A stretch of 53,084 nt of DNA from Desulfobacterales bacterium (GTDB taxonomy: Bacteria > Desulfobacterota > Desulfobacteria > Desulfobacterales > SpSt-501), in NCBI GenBank assembly GCA_030834695.1, contig JAUQXK010000041.1, forward strand, positions 1-53,084, read 5' to 3'. The notes beneath the pieces were generated by a model. It was given only the letters and a program-made list of their open reading frames with translations. It was not told the DNA's origin and ran no database searches. Below, piece after piece: positions 36,430 to 46,350 of the stretch. The position numbers and the translations under genes are program-made. Within the stretch, counting starts at the first letter, position 1; every line of letters begins with the position of its first letter.

Positions 36430-39400
36430 CTAACCGGCCAGCAGTCCATCGATTTCGGAAAAAATCTGCTTCTCCGTGAAGTGGCGAATCTGGGCGGCGC
36501 CGCTGGGGCAATGCGCGGCGCAGCTGCCGCAGCCCTTGCACACGGCCTCGTTGACCTCGCTGATGCCCGTGCGTGAGTTGAACTCGATGGCCGAGTACGC
36601 ACACAGGCCGATGCACGCCTGGCAGCCGATGCAGATATCCGGGTCGATGGAGGAAATCATCGGGGCCACGGATACCTTGCCGAAGGCGCTCAAGGCCAGG
36701 GCCTCGGCCGCCGCCCCCTTGGCCTGAGCCACGGTGTCGGGGATGTCCTTCGGGCCCTGACAGGTGCCGGCCAGAAAAACTCCGCTGGTGGCGGTGGAAA
36801 CCGGCTCCAGCTTGGGATGCTCCTCCAAAAAGAAGCCGTCCGCTCCGATGGAGATCCCGAACGTGCGGGCCACCTCGGCGGCCGTGGCCCGCGGTTCCAT
36901 GGCCGTGCACAGGATGACCATGTCGACCGTCACGTTCAGCATGGCGGCCGATAGCGTGTCTTCGGCTTTGACGATCAGCCGGCCGTCTTTTTCCTCGACC
37001 TTGGCCGCCTTGCCGCGCACCATGCGCACACCTTCGCTTTGCACGCGTTTGAAGAATTCCTCGTAGCCCTTGCCGAAGCAGCGCATGTCGATGTAGAAAT
37101 TGGTCACCTGAGTGTGGGGTCCGCACTTGTCCTTGAGCAGATGGGCATATTTCAGCGCATACATGCAGCAGGTGCGGGAGCAGTATTCATGGTAGTTCTT
37201 GTCACGGCTGCCGATGCAATGCAGGATGGCGACGCTTTGGGGCGGCTCGGTGAATCGGCTGCGGTCATGCGGGTCGCGTTTCAGGAGCTTGCCGCCGGTC
37301 GGCCCGGTGGCATTGGACAGCCGTTCGAACTCCAGGTTGGTAAAAACGTTGGCGTACCGGCCGTAGCCATACGGACGCATGGACGTCGGATCCAGCGGAT
37401 CAAAACCGGTCGCCACGATGATGGACCCGACGTTGACCTCCTGCATTTCATCTCTCATGGAATGATCGATGGCCTTGGCTTCGCAGGCGTCGATGCACAG
37501 CCCGCATTCACAGCATGTTCCGCAGGACAGACAGCGGGCGGCCTCGCGGCGGGCCGCATCCGCGGAAAAACCCAACTCGACTTCGCGGAAATCCGTTTTA
37601 CGCGCCTCGGGAGCGGCTTCGAGCATCTGGGCGCGCGCCTGCCGGGGGGCATTCTCCGGCAAAGGTTCCCAGCGGTTGCCCTTGGGCCTGGGCGACCGTT
37701 CGGATGCCGGGTCGACGCCTCGCAGGAAACGATCAATGGATAAGGCGGCCTCGCGGCCGGCGGCCACGCAGCGGACGGCGGGCAGGGCACCGGCCTGCAT
37801 CTCGCCGGCGGCAAACAGCCCCGACCGGGTGGTTTGCAGCGTTTCCGCATCCACCAGCACCGCTCCAGTGGCCGTGAGTTTGACTCCCGGGGTGCCCTCA
37901 AAAACCTTTGGATCCGGCTTTTGCCCTACGGCGACCACGACCCGGTCGCAGGCGACCTCGTATGCCGTCGGCTCAGCGGGACCCGGCCCACCGACGCTCT
38001 TTTCTTTCGGAGCTGCCGGGCCGGTTTTCCGGCAGCGCAGCCCGATGGCCTTGCCGCCTTCAACCTGCACAGCGATCGGCTGGGCTTCGGTTTCGATTCG
38101 GACGCCCTCCGCCTCCGCGGCCTTAAGGTCTTCTTCGGCGGCGGGCAGCACATCCTTGCCCCGCCGCACGCGCTGGAAAAACAGGGTCGCCTCGGCGCCC
38201 GTTCGCACGGCGGCCCGCGCGGCATCCACGGCCGTAACCGTACCGCCGACCACGGCTACATGTTTGGCGGCCGGCATGGAATGGCCTAAATTGATCTGTT
38301 TCAGAAAAAGCCCACCGGGGACGATCCCACCGGCATCCGCGCCGGGAATCTTCAAGGGCAGGTCGGCATTCAGGCCCGTGGCCGTAAATACGGCCCGATA
38401 CCCTTCCGTGAACAGGTCTTCGAGGCGATGGCCTTTGCCGATGGGATGATCGACGACAAACTCCACGCCGAGGTTTCGGATCATTGCGATGTCCTGCTCC
38501 AGCACCTCGGCCGGCAGGCGATAGTCCGGGATGCCGATGCGCAGCTTGCCGCCCAGAACGGGCAGGGCCTCGAAAACGGTAACCGGATAGCCGTCACGGG
38601 CCAGAAAATAGGCACAGGCCAGACCGGTCGGCCCCGCGCCGACGATGGCAATTTTATCGGCCGGAGGCTTGGGGTCGCCCTTGGCGATCTGGATCGTGTC
38701 CCAGTCGACCTGATCGGCGGCAAAGCGCTTGAGCTGCCGGATGGCCAGCGGCTCGTCCAACTTGGCGCGGCGGCAAGGCTTTTCGCAAGGCGCCGGGCAG
38801 ATGCGGCCGATCGTGCGCGGCAGCGGAATCCGTTCCAAAATGAGCCGCATGGCCTGCCGGTAGTTCCCCTCGCGGATCATGGTGACATAGCCTTGGACAT
38901 TGACCCCGGCCGGGCAGCTTTGAACGCAGGGTGCACGATCCGACTTGTCGATGGTGTAGGTGATGGGAACCGCCTGGGGGAAGGGTCGGTAGACCGCCTT
39001 GCGCATGCGGGTGCCGACGTCCCATTCGTTCGGTTTTTCGACCGGACAAACCCGGGCGCAGGCGTCGCAGCCGATGCAGGTGGGCTTTACATGCCGGGCC
39101 TTCTTGCGCACTTTGACCGTGAAGTTGCCGATAAACCCGTTGACCTCCTCCACCTCGGAATAGGTGAGCAGCTCGATGTTGGGGCTCTGGCCCACGGAGA
39201 CCATCTTGGGCGTGCCGATGCAGGCCGCGCAGTCCAGAGTGGGAAAAGTCTTGTCGTACTGCAGCATGTGGCCGCCGATGGTGGATTGGCGCTCCACCAG
39301 GTAGGCCTTGAAGCCGGCCTTGGAAATGTCCAGGGCGGCCTGCATGCCGGCAATGCCTCCGCCGACAATCAGGGTGTTCGTACACACCGGGAACGTGGCC

Positions 39401-39807
39401 GGCGTCAGGTCGGCCTGGTGGGCGACACGCAAGATCCCGGCGCCGATCAGGGTCTTGGCCTTTTCCGTGGCCTTCTCCTCGCTGTCGGTGACCCAGGAGA
39501 CGTGCTCGCGCACGCAGACCATGTGAAAGGCCCGATACGGGTTGAGCCCGCCGCGCTGGCAGGCGGCACGGAAGGTTTTTTCGTGCATGCGCGGCGAACA
39601 GGAGGCGACCACCACACGGGTAAGCCGGTAGGCCCGGATATCACTTTCGATGAGTTCCTGCCCGGGATCGGAACACATGAAAAGATAATCCCGGGAGATG
39701 GCGACATTGGGCAGCTGCGCCGCGTAGGCGGCCACATCTTTGACTCGGACCCGGTAGGCGATATTGACCCCGCAGTGGCAGATGTAAAACCCGATGCGTT
39801 CAGGCAT
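36430..39807 (-). CDS. hdrA: HdrA flavoprotein with inserted GltD-like pyridine-nucleotide domain
   Basis: 1125 residues from the ATG at 39807, whose ribosome-binding site GGAGG lies in the end of the upstream gene (8-base overlap). The N-terminal part (IGFYICHCGVNIAY, FAD motif VGGGIAGMQAALDISKAG, CIGCDACARVCP) is HdrA. An insert at ~300-740 matches glutamate synthase small-subunit/NfnB-type domains (CVQSCPAGVNVQGY, CPAPCEKPC, FAD motif IVGAGPTGLACAYFL). The second nucleotide motif is unusual (VVGGTVTAVDAARAA, where GGGNTA is typical). The C-terminal HdrA part has ECGLCIDAC, CIGSRD with SRTCC, and two ferredoxin motifs (CIGCQACIGLC, CKGCGSCAAHC). This layout can bifurcate electrons and exchange with NAD(P)H. 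It is downstream of the HdrC-E-D fusion and upstream of flpD. Confidence 0.9.
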   Translation of the reverse strand: MPERIGFYICHCGVNIAYRVRVKDVAAYAAQLPNVAISRDYLFMCSDPGQELIESDIRAYRLTRVVVASCSPRMHEKTFRAACQRGGLNPYRAFHMVCVREHVSWVTDSEEKATEKAKTLIGAGILRVAHQADLTPATFPVCTNTLIVGGGIAGMQAALDISKAGFKAYLVERQSTIGGHMLQYDKTFPTLDCAACIGTPKMVSVGQSPNIELLTYSEVEEVNGFIGNFTVKVRKKARHVKPTCIGCDACARVCPVEKPNEWDVGTRMRKAVYRPFPQAVPITYTIDKSDRAPCVQSCPAGVNVQGYVTMIREGNYRQAMRLILERIPLPRTIGRICPAPCEKPCRRAKLDEPLAIRQLKRFAADQVDWDTIQIAKGDPKPPADKIAIVGAGPTGLACAYFLARDGYPVTVFEALPVLGGKLRIGIPDYRLPAEVLEQDIAMIRNLGVEFVVDHPIGKGHRLEDLFTEGYRAVFTATGLNADLPLKIPGADAGGIVPGGLFLKQINLGHSMPAAKHVAVVGGTVTAVDAARAAVRTGAEATLFFQRVRRGKDVLPAAEEDLKAAEAEGVRIETEAQPIAVQVEGGKAIGLRCRKTGPAAPKEKSVGGPGPAEPTAYEVACDRVVVAVGQKPDPKVFEGTPGVKLTATGAVLVDAETLQTTRSGLFAAGEMQAGALPAVRCVAAGREAALSIDRFLRGVDPASERSPRPKGNRWEPLPENAPRQARAQMLEAAPEARKTDFREVELGFSADAARREAARCLSCGTCCECGLCIDACEAKAIDHSMRDEMQEVNVGSIIVATGFDPLDPTSMRPYGYGRYANVFTNLEFERLSNATGPTGGKLLKRDPHDRSRFTEPPQSVAILHCIGSRDKNYHEYCSRTCCMYALKYAHLLKDKCGPHTQVTNFYIDMRCFGKGYEEFFKRVQSEGVRMVRGKAAKVEEKDGRLIVKAEDTLSAAMLNVTVDMVILCTAMEPRATAAEVARTFGISIGADGFFLEEHPKLEPVSTATSGVFLAGTCQGPKDIPDTVAQAKGAAAEALALSAFGKVSVAPMISSIDPDICIGCQACIGLCAYSAIEFNSRTGISEVNEAVCKGCGSCAAHCPSGAAQIRHFTEKQIFSEIDGLLAG

Positions 39808-42097
39808 GGTAGACCTCCAGGTCAGCAGTGGCGCGTTCACGGCCTGGCCCCCGGGCATCGTTGCCGACTGTCACCGACATGGCCAGCAGCTCAGCGATGT
39901 CCAAAACGCCCAATCGATCCTCAACCCCGAGTCCTTTGACCGCAGCGGCCAGCATGCGGACACAATAGGGGCAGGCTGTGGCAATGATTTGAGCGCCGGT
40001 TCCGAGCGCCTCCTCGATGCGGTGCCGGCCGAAACGCCGGATGGCCCGGTCCGCGCGCCAGCCGCCGGCGCCGCCGCCGCCGCAGCACAGGCTGTCCTCC
40101 CGGCTGCTCGCCATTTCCACCATCACCAGCCCCGGGATGCGCACCAGCACCTGCCGCGGCGCCTCGTAAATTCCGTTGTGGCGGCCGAGGTAACAGGGAT
40201 CGTGATAGGTGACGGTCAGCGGCAGATTCCGGACCGGGATCAGCCGTTCCTCGGCCAGCAGCCGATCGAGCAGCTCGGTGTAATGCTCGACACCTACCCC
40301 CATCAATCCGTCATAGGACGTCTTGAACGCGTTGAGGCAATGCGGTGAGGCGGTGAGAATTTTCTGGACCTGGGCCCGGGCAAACAGCTCGGTGTTGCGC
40401 CGGGCCAGTTCGGCAAAGACCGCGTCGGCTCCCGCCTGGCGCGCCTGGTCCCCGCAGCAGTTCTCGTGAATACCGAGCGCTCCGAATGAGACTTCCGCTT
40501 TCGTCAGCAACTGAAGGAGGGCCCGGCCGCCGGTATGGTTGCGGCTGTCGTAGGCGGTGGTGCAGCAGGTGAACAGGCAGTATTCGTGATCCGGAGAAAA
40601 ATCCGGGATGTTTGACCCCTGGGCCCATTCCAGGCGTTTTGCGCGGGCGCCGCCCCACGGATTACCCTTTTCCTTGAGACTGGAGAGCGGGGCCTTTAGA
40701 AAAGCAGGCGGCTTTCCGACGCTGACCGGAATGGCGCGCACGGCCTTGATCACATCGATGATCCCGATACCCCTCGGGCAGGCCGGCGTGCAGGCCCCGC
40801 AGGTCAGGCAATCCCAGGCGGCCTGATCGACGGAGCGTCCGGTACCGCTTTCCAGGGCGATGTGGCGCAACACCTGGCGGGGGCTGAAGGATTGCTCCTG
40901 ACCGGCCGGGCAGAGGCTTGTGCAGGTTCCGCAATTCAGGCAGCTCTGAAAAAGTTCGCCGACGTCATCTTTGATCCGGTCGAGGTCCAGGGTGCTGTCC
41001 GGGGAAGCCTTCTGCCGGATCGATGTCAGGAAAATGGCCAGCGGCCGGTAAAACAGGTGAGAGAGTTTTCCGAAGGGGAGCATGATGCAGAGCATGCCCA
41101 CGGCGATGGCCAGGTGGACCACGTAGGTGGCGTAGGTCATCAACGGCCAGCCGGCCAGCCGAAAGCCATGCACCAGGATCCCGGAAAACGCCGTAGAAAA
41201 GAGCAGCATCAGGAAAAACCAGTCCGTGAAATCCGAGTACCGGTGGAGGGTCTCCTTCTTTTGTCTGCGGCTCAGCATCATTTCCGCCGAGATGATCATC
41301 AAGGCGATCGTGGCGTAGTATCCGAAGATCCGGGTGGGGTGCCACATGGGATGGACGACATCGGTTTGAAAAGCGTCTAGAAAAGCGACCACCAGGACTT
41401 CCATCGTAACATAGCCGGAAAACAGAAGCAGATGGCGCACCCACCGACTGCCGCGCTCCGTTCCGCATTTGCGCCAGCGCATCTGAGTCAGGTAATGCAA
41501 GAGGAAGGCCCATGCCTGGGTGATATAAAGCCACGGCGGCGGTTTCACCCCGCTCATAATCCGGCGGTGCATGCGAAACCCGTTGGACAGCAGCAGGGCG
41601 CCGAGAGTGGACAGCATGATTTTGTCGCCCAGCTGGATGGTGGCGACCGGTGCAAAGGTGTTGAGCTCCACCCGCTCGGTGACGATGGGGCCATGGCCGA
41701 AGCAGAAAGCCAGGATGATTCCCAACGCGACCACGCCGAAGGCACCGACCTGCCAGGCCGGTGAACGGTAAAACCGCCGGCTCAGGCCCGTCCAATCATA
41801 CCGGGTGATCAGCCAGCGGCGGGCGGCCATCATCGTCTCGGCCGGCTCGGCGCCCCGGGGACAATCCTTGTTGCATTCGCCGCAGTAGTAGCAAAGCCAG
41901 GGTTCTGGCGAAGCCAGCAGTTTGTCCTCCAGGCCGAGCTGGAGATAGCGATAGATTTTCCGTGGAAACGGGTTGGTGCCGCTGGACAGGGGACATGACG
42001 CACTGCAGGTCGCGCACTGCATGCAGATCTCCATATCCTTGGCCCCCAACTCGGACACTTCCCGAGCCAATTTTAGATCCATGCCGCCACTCGTCAT
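39800..42097 (-). CDS. HdrC-HdrE-HdrD fusion: membrane Fe-S oxidoreductase with b-type membrane domain and CCG domains
   Basis: 765 residues from the ATG at 42097, which overlaps the upstream stop as TGATG. Residues ~20-85 hold an HdrC-type cluster pair (CMQCATCSASCP, CYYCGECNKDCP). About six membrane helices (~115-350) resemble NarI/HdrE. A second ferredoxin pair follows (CLNCGTCTSLCP, CLTCGACTPACP), then two CCG half-domains (CCTTAYD and NCCGD with SPHC; HDPC, LCCGGGGAGGW and CPYC) as in HdrB/HdrD. The whole looks like a quinone-facing HdrDE-type disulfide reductase in one chain, extended at the front. It may pass electrons between menaquinone and the HdrA/FlpD proteins made from the next genes. 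The first half resembles the membrane subunit QmoC (from memory). Confidence 0.9.
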   Translation of the reverse strand: MTSGGMDLKLAREVSELGAKDMEICMQCATCSASCPLSSGTNPFPRKIYRYLQLGLEDKLLASPEPWLCYYCGECNKDCPRGAEPAETMMAARRWLITRYDWTGLSRRFYRSPAWQVGAFGVVALGIILAFCFGHGPIVTERVELNTFAPVATIQLGDKIMLSTLGALLLSNGFRMHRRIMSGVKPPPWLYITQAWAFLLHYLTQMRWRKCGTERGSRWVRHLLLFSGYVTMEVLVVAFLDAFQTDVVHPMWHPTRIFGYYATIALMIISAEMMLSRRQKKETLHRYSDFTDWFFLMLLFSTAFSGILVHGFRLAGWPLMTYATYVVHLAIAVGMLCIMLPFGKLSHLFYRPLAIFLTSIRQKASPDSTLDLDRIKDDVGELFQSCLNCGTCTSLCPAGQEQSFSPRQVLRHIALESGTGRSVDQAAWDCLTCGACTPACPRGIGIIDVIKAVRAIPVSVGKPPAFLKAPLSSLKEKGNPWGGARAKRLEWAQGSNIPDFSPDHEYCLFTCCTTAYDSRNHTGGRALLQLLTKAEVSFGALGIHENCCGDQARQAGADAVFAELARRNTELFARAQVQKILTASPHCLNAFKTSYDGLMGVGVEHYTELLDRLLAEERLIPVRNLPLTVTYHDPCYLGRHNGIYEAPRQVLVRIPGLVMVEMASSREDSLCCGGGGAGGWRADRAIRRFGRHRIEEALGTGAQIIATACPYCVRMLAAAVKGLGVEDRLGVLDIAELLAMSVTVGNDARGPGRERATADLEVYHA

Positions 42098-42549
42098 CAC
42101 GGGCGTTTTTCTCCCCCTGAGCGAACCGCTCGACCTTCAGCTGCCCCTTCGGGCGCCGTCAGGGTCTGGACGGTGCCAATCAGTTCCTCTGCATTCAAAG
42201 GCGTTTTCAGGTAGGCGCCTGGAGCAGGATCAGCATCCTCCGGCAGGGTGCAGTAGGATTTCTGGTACTGTAAAAATGCTTTTCTCCCCACGCTGGAAAC
42301 CATGATCACAGGGATGCCCCTGAGGCGGCGATCCTCCTTGAGATCCCGATAAAGCTGCAACCCGTCTTCATTCGGCATCATCATATCCAGGATGATCAGC
42401 GCCGGCTTTTCCCGCTTGGCCGTCCGCAACGCTTCCCGCCGCTCACCGGCCAGCACCGTGGCATAACCGCAGCCTCCCAAGAGGTTGCATAGAAAAATCC
42501 GCATGTCGGGCTCGTCGTCGATGATCAGTACCTTGATGGGTCTTTTCAT
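42097..42549 (-). CDS. Stand-alone response regulator (receiver only)
   Basis: 150 residues from the ATG at 42549 (GGGAGGAAC upstream). It has the receiver signature: LIIDDEPDM at the start, phospho-acceptor Asp in IILDMMMPNEDG, a Ser/Thr switch in VMVSSVG and Lys in YLKTP. An insertion between the switch and Lys (~95-115) is longer than usual. No output domain, so it acts by protein contact or as a phosphate relay. It is the first gene after the sigma-54-type promoter at 42591 and is coupled to the HdrC-E-D gene by TGATG. Confidence 0.9.
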   Translation of the reverse strand: MKRPIKVLIIDDEPDMRIFLCNLLGGCGYATVLAGERREALRTAKREKPALIILDMMMPNEDGLQLYRDLKEDRRLRGIPVIMVSSVGRKAFLQYQKSYCTLPEDADPAPGAYLKTPLNAEELIGTVQTLTAPEGAAEGRAVRSGGEKRP

Positions 42550-42590
42550 GTTCCTCCCGGAACGATACCGCCGGTGCCGGACCATGCTTG

Positions 42591-42606
42591 AGCAGGGAAC
42601 GTACCA
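42591..42606 (-). promoter_or_regulatory. Probable sigma-54 promoter of the Hdr operon
   Basis: The minus strand reads TGGTACGTTCCCTGCT, with the invariant GG and GC ten bases apart; it deviates from the consensus in TGGT and CTGC. Predicted start near 42579, 30 bases before the response-regulator ATG. A palindrome lies ~150 bases upstream (42753), and a sigma-54 activator gene ends beside it. Confidence 0.62.
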
Positions 42607-42752
42607 AGTCCGTCAATTTTGAATTTTATGAATCGATACGATTGGTTGAGATGTGCGGCAGTGAGCTGCAGAGATGAATTCGGGGAATGGGGTGTTGCAA
42701 ATTATGAAACGGGTTGCCGTCTTTTACTTATTGGAACTTATACTATTTTTGT

Positions 42753-42775
42753 GTTGCACCATTTGGAAGTGCAAC
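42753..42775. promoter_or_regulatory. Palindromic enhancer-like site
   Basis: GTTGCAC at 42753-42759 and its exact complement GTGCAAC at 42769-42775 flank a 9-base spacer. It sits five bases after the sigma-54 activator's stop codon and ~150 bases upstream of the Hdr promoter, the distance typical of an activator-binding site. It could instead be a weak terminator, but no U-run follows. Confidence 0.55.
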
Positions 42776-42779
42776 GCAT

Positions 42780-44504
42780 TTACAACAACTGAAGTTTTTT
42801 CATTTTGCGCCACAGGGTGCTGCGGTCCATACCTAATGCGCGGGCGGCCCGGGAGCGGTTTCCGCTGTGCCGGCGCAGCGCCGCCCCGATGCGGGTCCGT
42901 TCGGATGAACCGGAAATATCGCCCTTTTCATGCCCCCTTCCGGCCGTAGCCGGCCGCTGCCGCAGATAGTCGGGCAGATGCTTGCGTCTCAGGACGCTCT
43001 CCTGGCAGAGGATGAGCGCATGCTCGAGGATGTTTTCCAACTCGCGGATGTTTCCGGGGTAGGTGTAATTCAGCAGCACCTGCATGGCGTTCTCGGAGAT
43101 CTCCGGAGGGGCCACGCCTTTGGACGTGCTCAGGCGGCGCAGGGTGTGGCCGATCAACAACGGGACGTCGGCCGGGCGGTCCTTAAGGCTGGGAAGCTCG
43201 ATGCGGAAAACATTGAGGCGGTAGTACAGGTCTTCGCGGAAGCGCTTGCGCGCAACGAGGCGATCGAGACGCTGGTTGGAGGCCGAAATGATGCGCACAT
43301 CCACCTTGGTGGTCTGCGAGGTGCCGAGCCGAAAGAAGATCTTCTCCTCGATCACCCGCAGCAGCTTGGCCTGCAACGCGAGCGGCAGGTCTCCGATTTC
43401 GTCCAGGAAGATGGTGCCGCCGTCAGCCGCCTGAAACCGGCCGGAGCGGTCCTGCACCGCTCCGGTGAAGGCCCCCTTGACGTAGCCGAACATCTCCGAT
43501 TCGAGCAGGGTGTCCGGGATGGCCGCGCAGTTCACCTTGACGAGCGGCTTTGCGCTGCGCCGGCTGGCCGAATGGATGATCTTGGCCAAAAAATCCTTGC
43601 CGGTTCCGGTGGGGCCTTCGATCAGGACCGTAGCGTCGGTCTTCGCCACGACCTGCACGTTTTCGAAGATGCGCTGCATGGCCGGCGATTTGCCGACCAT
43701 ATCATAGTAAGTGTAGCGGTCCTCGATCACCTGCTTCAACTGGTGGACCAGGGTGAGGTCGCTGAAGGTGGCCAGGCCCCCCACGGCGATCCCGTTCTCG
43801 TTGCGCAGCGGCAGGTAGGTGGCCCGAATGGGTACGGCTATACCCTCGCGGGTGAGGATCCGGCTTTCGATGCCGCTGCGCGGGCTGTCGCTTGCGACAG
43901 TTTCCTTGAGCAGGTCCAAATCGGCGGCGGAGCCCCCACGGAAAATCGCGGCGCAGGGCCGCCCCAGCACTTCCTGACGGCTGAAGCCGGTAATTTTCTC
44001 GGCGGCGGTGTTGAAAAAGGTAACGACCCCACCCCGGTCCACCGTGAAGATGCCGACTTCGAGATTGTCGAGAATGATCTTCAGGCTGCGCTCCTCGTAG
44101 TGGATGCGGTTGACGAGGTCGGCGATGGGCGCATGGTCCTGCAGGATGGTGAGGCACCCCACGACCTGCCGCGCCGCGTCATACACGGGCGTGGCGATGC
44201 GGGTCACCAGATAGCTTTCATCGCCGTCGCCCGGAAGCCGCAGCATTGGCTCCGGCTGCTTCGTTTCATCCAATCCTCTAAACGGGCAGGAGACCAGGCA
44301 GGGCACGCCGAGGAAAATTTCCCGGCAGTCCCGGCCGACGGCGTCGTTGCCCCGCACGCCGATCATGGCCTGGGCGCTCAGGTTCAACGCCTCGATGCGC
44401 CGGTCCCGGCCGACGATGAAGGCGGCGATGTTGAGTTCGTCGAGGATCGCCAGCCAATCCTGGCAGGCAATGGTCTTCCCCGAAAATCCAGGCGTGCGAA
44501 ACAT
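42780..44504 (-). CDS. Sigma-54-dependent transcriptional activator with two PAS domains
   Basis: 574 residues from the ATG at 44504 (AAGGA upstream); an earlier TTG at 44522 is less likely. Two PAS domains (~15-130 and ~140-260), both with Cys groups ([17 protein letters not shown] in the first). AAA+ domain with GPTGTGKD and an intact GAFTGA loop, and a Fis-type C-terminal helix-turn-helix. No receiver, so PAS signals rather than phosphate probably control it. It lies between the receiver-kinase gene and the Hdr operon on the same strand. Its likely target is the sigma-54-type promoter at 42591, through the palindrome at 42753. Confidence 0.93.
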   Translation of the reverse strand: MFRTPGFSGKTIACQDWLAILDELNIAAFIVGRDRRIEALNLSAQAMIGVRGNDAVGRDCREIFLGVPCLVSCPFRGLDETKQPEPMLRLPGDGDESYLVTRIATPVYDAARQVVGCLTILQDHAPIADLVNRIHYEERSLKIILDNLEVGIFTVDRGGVVTFFNTAAEKITGFSRQEVLGRPCAAIFRGGSAADLDLLKETVASDSPRSGIESRILTREGIAVPIRATYLPLRNENGIAVGGLATFSDLTLVHQLKQVIEDRYTYYDMVGKSPAMQRIFENVQVVAKTDATVLIEGPTGTGKDFLAKIIHSASRRSAKPLVKVNCAAIPDTLLESEMFGYVKGAFTGAVQDRSGRFQAADGGTIFLDEIGDLPLALQAKLLRVIEEKIFFRLGTSQTTKVDVRIISASNQRLDRLVARKRFREDLYYRLNVFRIELPSLKDRPADVPLLIGHTLRRLSTSKGVAPPEISENAMQVLLNYTYPGNIRELENILEHALILCQESVLRRKHLPDYLRQRPATAGRGHEKGDISGSSERTRIGAALRRHSGNRSRAARALGMDRSTLWRKMKKLQLL

Positions 44505-44540
44505 GCCGAATGTCCTTGGCAACCCGAGCCGGCCTGCGAA

Positions 44541-46091
44541 TCAGGTCGGACCGGCTGCCGGAAGCGTGATCACGAACAGCGCCCCGCCCCCTTCGAGATT
44601 GCGGGCTTCGACGGTTCCGTGATGCCTGTCCACGATCCCGTAGACCGTGGACAGGCCCAGGCCCAGGCCGTGGCCGTCGCTCTTGGTGGTGAAGAACGGC
44701 TCAAAAATGCTGGGCAGGTGTTCGGCCGGGATCCCCGGCCCCGCGTCCTGGACGCGGATGGCCACCGTTTGCGCCGGATCGCCGGCCCGGGCGTCCAGGG
44801 TCAGCGTGCCGCCCTGGGGCATGGCATCGATGGCGTTGAAGATCAGGTTGATCACGCACTGCTGCAGCTGGTTGAAATCCCCATCGACTGCGGGAAGGCC
44901 CTGCGGAATGCGGGACTCCAGCCGGATATGGCTAAGCTCCAGTTTGTGCTGGCTCAGCAGGATGCAGCGCCGCAGGAGTTCGGCCACATCGACCGCCGCG
45001 AAGGCCGCCGGCGACCGGCGCGAAAAGCTGAGCAGGTTGGAGACGATCTGGGAACAGCGGCTCGTCTCGGTTTCGGCGATGCCCAGATAGCGCTGGAACT
45101 TGTCGCGGCGCTCGTCCGTAAAGGCGCCCTCCTGCAGGAGCCGGGACATCAGCCGGAGATAGTTCAAGATGCCCGACAGGGGGTTGTTGATCTCGTGCAC
45201 GACGCTCGCCGCCAGCCGCCCGAGGGACATCATCTTGTCCTGGTGCAGAATGCGCGCCTGATCCGCCAGTTCGCGCTCCAGCCGTCGAAATTCCCGCAGG
45301 TCCCGGAAGAAACCCACCAATCCGCTTTCGCGCCCGTCGTCCATCAAAACGGCGGCCGAGACTTGCACGGGTATCTCCCGGCCGGAGCCGGTCTTCAAGA
45401 GCGTTTCGAAAAGAAAGAGCCGGTTCGTGCCTCCGAAGCGCTCTCCGCGAAGCTCCGATTCGAAACGCACCGCCTCGTCCGGGCGGAAGAACCGGGAGAG
45501 GGCCATGCGATGCAGAACCTGGTCCCGGGGAATGCCCAGGAGCTGCTCCATGCTGCGGTTGTAAATCACCACGACCTGCTGCTCGTCCACTCCCAGAATG
45601 CCGTCCATGGAGCTCTCGATCAAATTGCGTTGGAAAGCGATGGTCTTGAGCAGCTGCTGGCTGGTTTCGGCCTTCTCCTTCTCGAGCAGAAGCGTGTAGT
45701 CCTTCAGCCGGCGGCGCGACGTGTAGCGCTCCCGGGCGCGGTGCAGGGCCAGAAAAAGGTTGTCGCTGCCGATCGGTTTGCTGATGAAGTCGGAGGCATC
45801 CAGTTGGAGCGCACGAATGGCCAGCTCCATCTCGCCGAAGGCGGTCGCCACGATGACTTCGGTATCGGGGAATTGATGCTTGACGCGTTCCAGAACCTGG
45901 AGGCCGTTCATGCCCGGCATGCGGATGTCGGTAATGACGATCTGTGGCGGGGAGGCCGTGCACATCCGCAGTCCGGCTTCGCCGTCGGGGGCCGTTCGGA
46001 CGTCATAGCCGGCGTCTGCCAGAGCCAGCGACATGACTTCGCGGATGTCCTCTTCATCGTCGATGAGGACGATGGCCCAGGTTTCGGACAT
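44541..46091 (-). CDS. Receiver-PAS-histidine kinase hybrid
   Basis: 516 residues; GAGGAG precedes the ATG. An N-terminal receiver (LIDDEED, phospho-acceptor Asp in [11 protein letters not shown], Lys in SKPI), a coiled coil and a PAS domain (~165-280) lead into a NtrB-like kinase core (His in [13 protein letters not shown]-box [19 protein letters not shown]). No membrane segment. It is the first gene of the Hdr regulatory block and sits 37 bases before the sigma-54 activator gene. The receiver-first layout matches the kinase at 27864; both may take phosphate from a common sensor or from each other. Confidence 0.91.
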   Translation of the reverse strand: MSETWAIVLIDDEEDIREVMSLALADAGYDVRTAPDGEAGLRMCTASPPQIVITDIRMPGMNGLQVLERVKHQFPDTEVIVATAFGEMELAIRALQLDASDFISKPIGSDNLFLALHRARERYTSRRRLKDYTLLLEKEKAETSQQLLKTIAFQRNLIESSMDGILGVDEQQVVVIYNRSMEQLLGIPRDQVLHRMALSRFFRPDEAVRFESELRGERFGGTNRLFLFETLLKTGSGREIPVQVSAAVLMDDGRESGLVGFFRDLREFRRLERELADQARILHQDKMMSLGRLAASVVHEINNPLSGILNYLRLMSRLLQEGAFTDERRDKFQRYLGIAETETSRCSQIVSNLLSFSRRSPAAFAAVDVAELLRRCILLSQHKLELSHIRLESRIPQGLPAVDGDFNQLQQCVINLIFNAIDAMPQGGTLTLDARAGDPAQTVAIRVQDAGPGIPAEHLPSIFEPFFTTKSDGHGLGLGLSTVYGIVDRHHGTVEARNLEGGGALFVITLPAAGPT

Positions 46092-46291
46092 GGCCGTGTC
46101 TCCTCGACCGGCTGGACGGCGACGATTCCGGCCGGAGCCTGAAGGTCGAATGCGGGCAATGGCAAACCGATAGGAAGATGACGGTTCATATCACACTTCC
46201 TGAAAAAGAAAAACCGTTGGCATCCGGATGCTGCCTGGGTGAACAGTTTCTGCGCGCCGGAATTATTATGAAATTATGTTCAAAATAATTG

Positions 46292-46341
46292 TTGACATAG
46301 AAAATATAAAATCTTATGTTTTGAACAAATGTTCATAACAT
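46292..46341 (+). promoter_or_regulatory. Sigma-70 promoter with autoregulatory palindrome upstream of DUF134 gene
   Basis: TTGACA (46292-46297), 17 bases, TATGTT (46315-46320). A 26-base near-perfect palindrome, ATGTT-T-TGAAC-AAAT-GTTCA-T-AACAT (46316-46341), overlaps the -10 and the start region. A related half-palindrome (ATGTTCAA ... TTGACAT) covers the -35. The DUF134 protein encoded next is a helix-turn-helix protein and is the likely binder. Confidence 0.72.
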
Positions 46342-46350
46342 GGAGGACCT

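Noticed and set aside
42930-46142. Plus-strand open frame of ~1070 codons
   Set aside because: It is antisense to a sigma-54 activator and a histidine kinase that have clear motifs; such long antisense frames arise from GC-rich codon bias.
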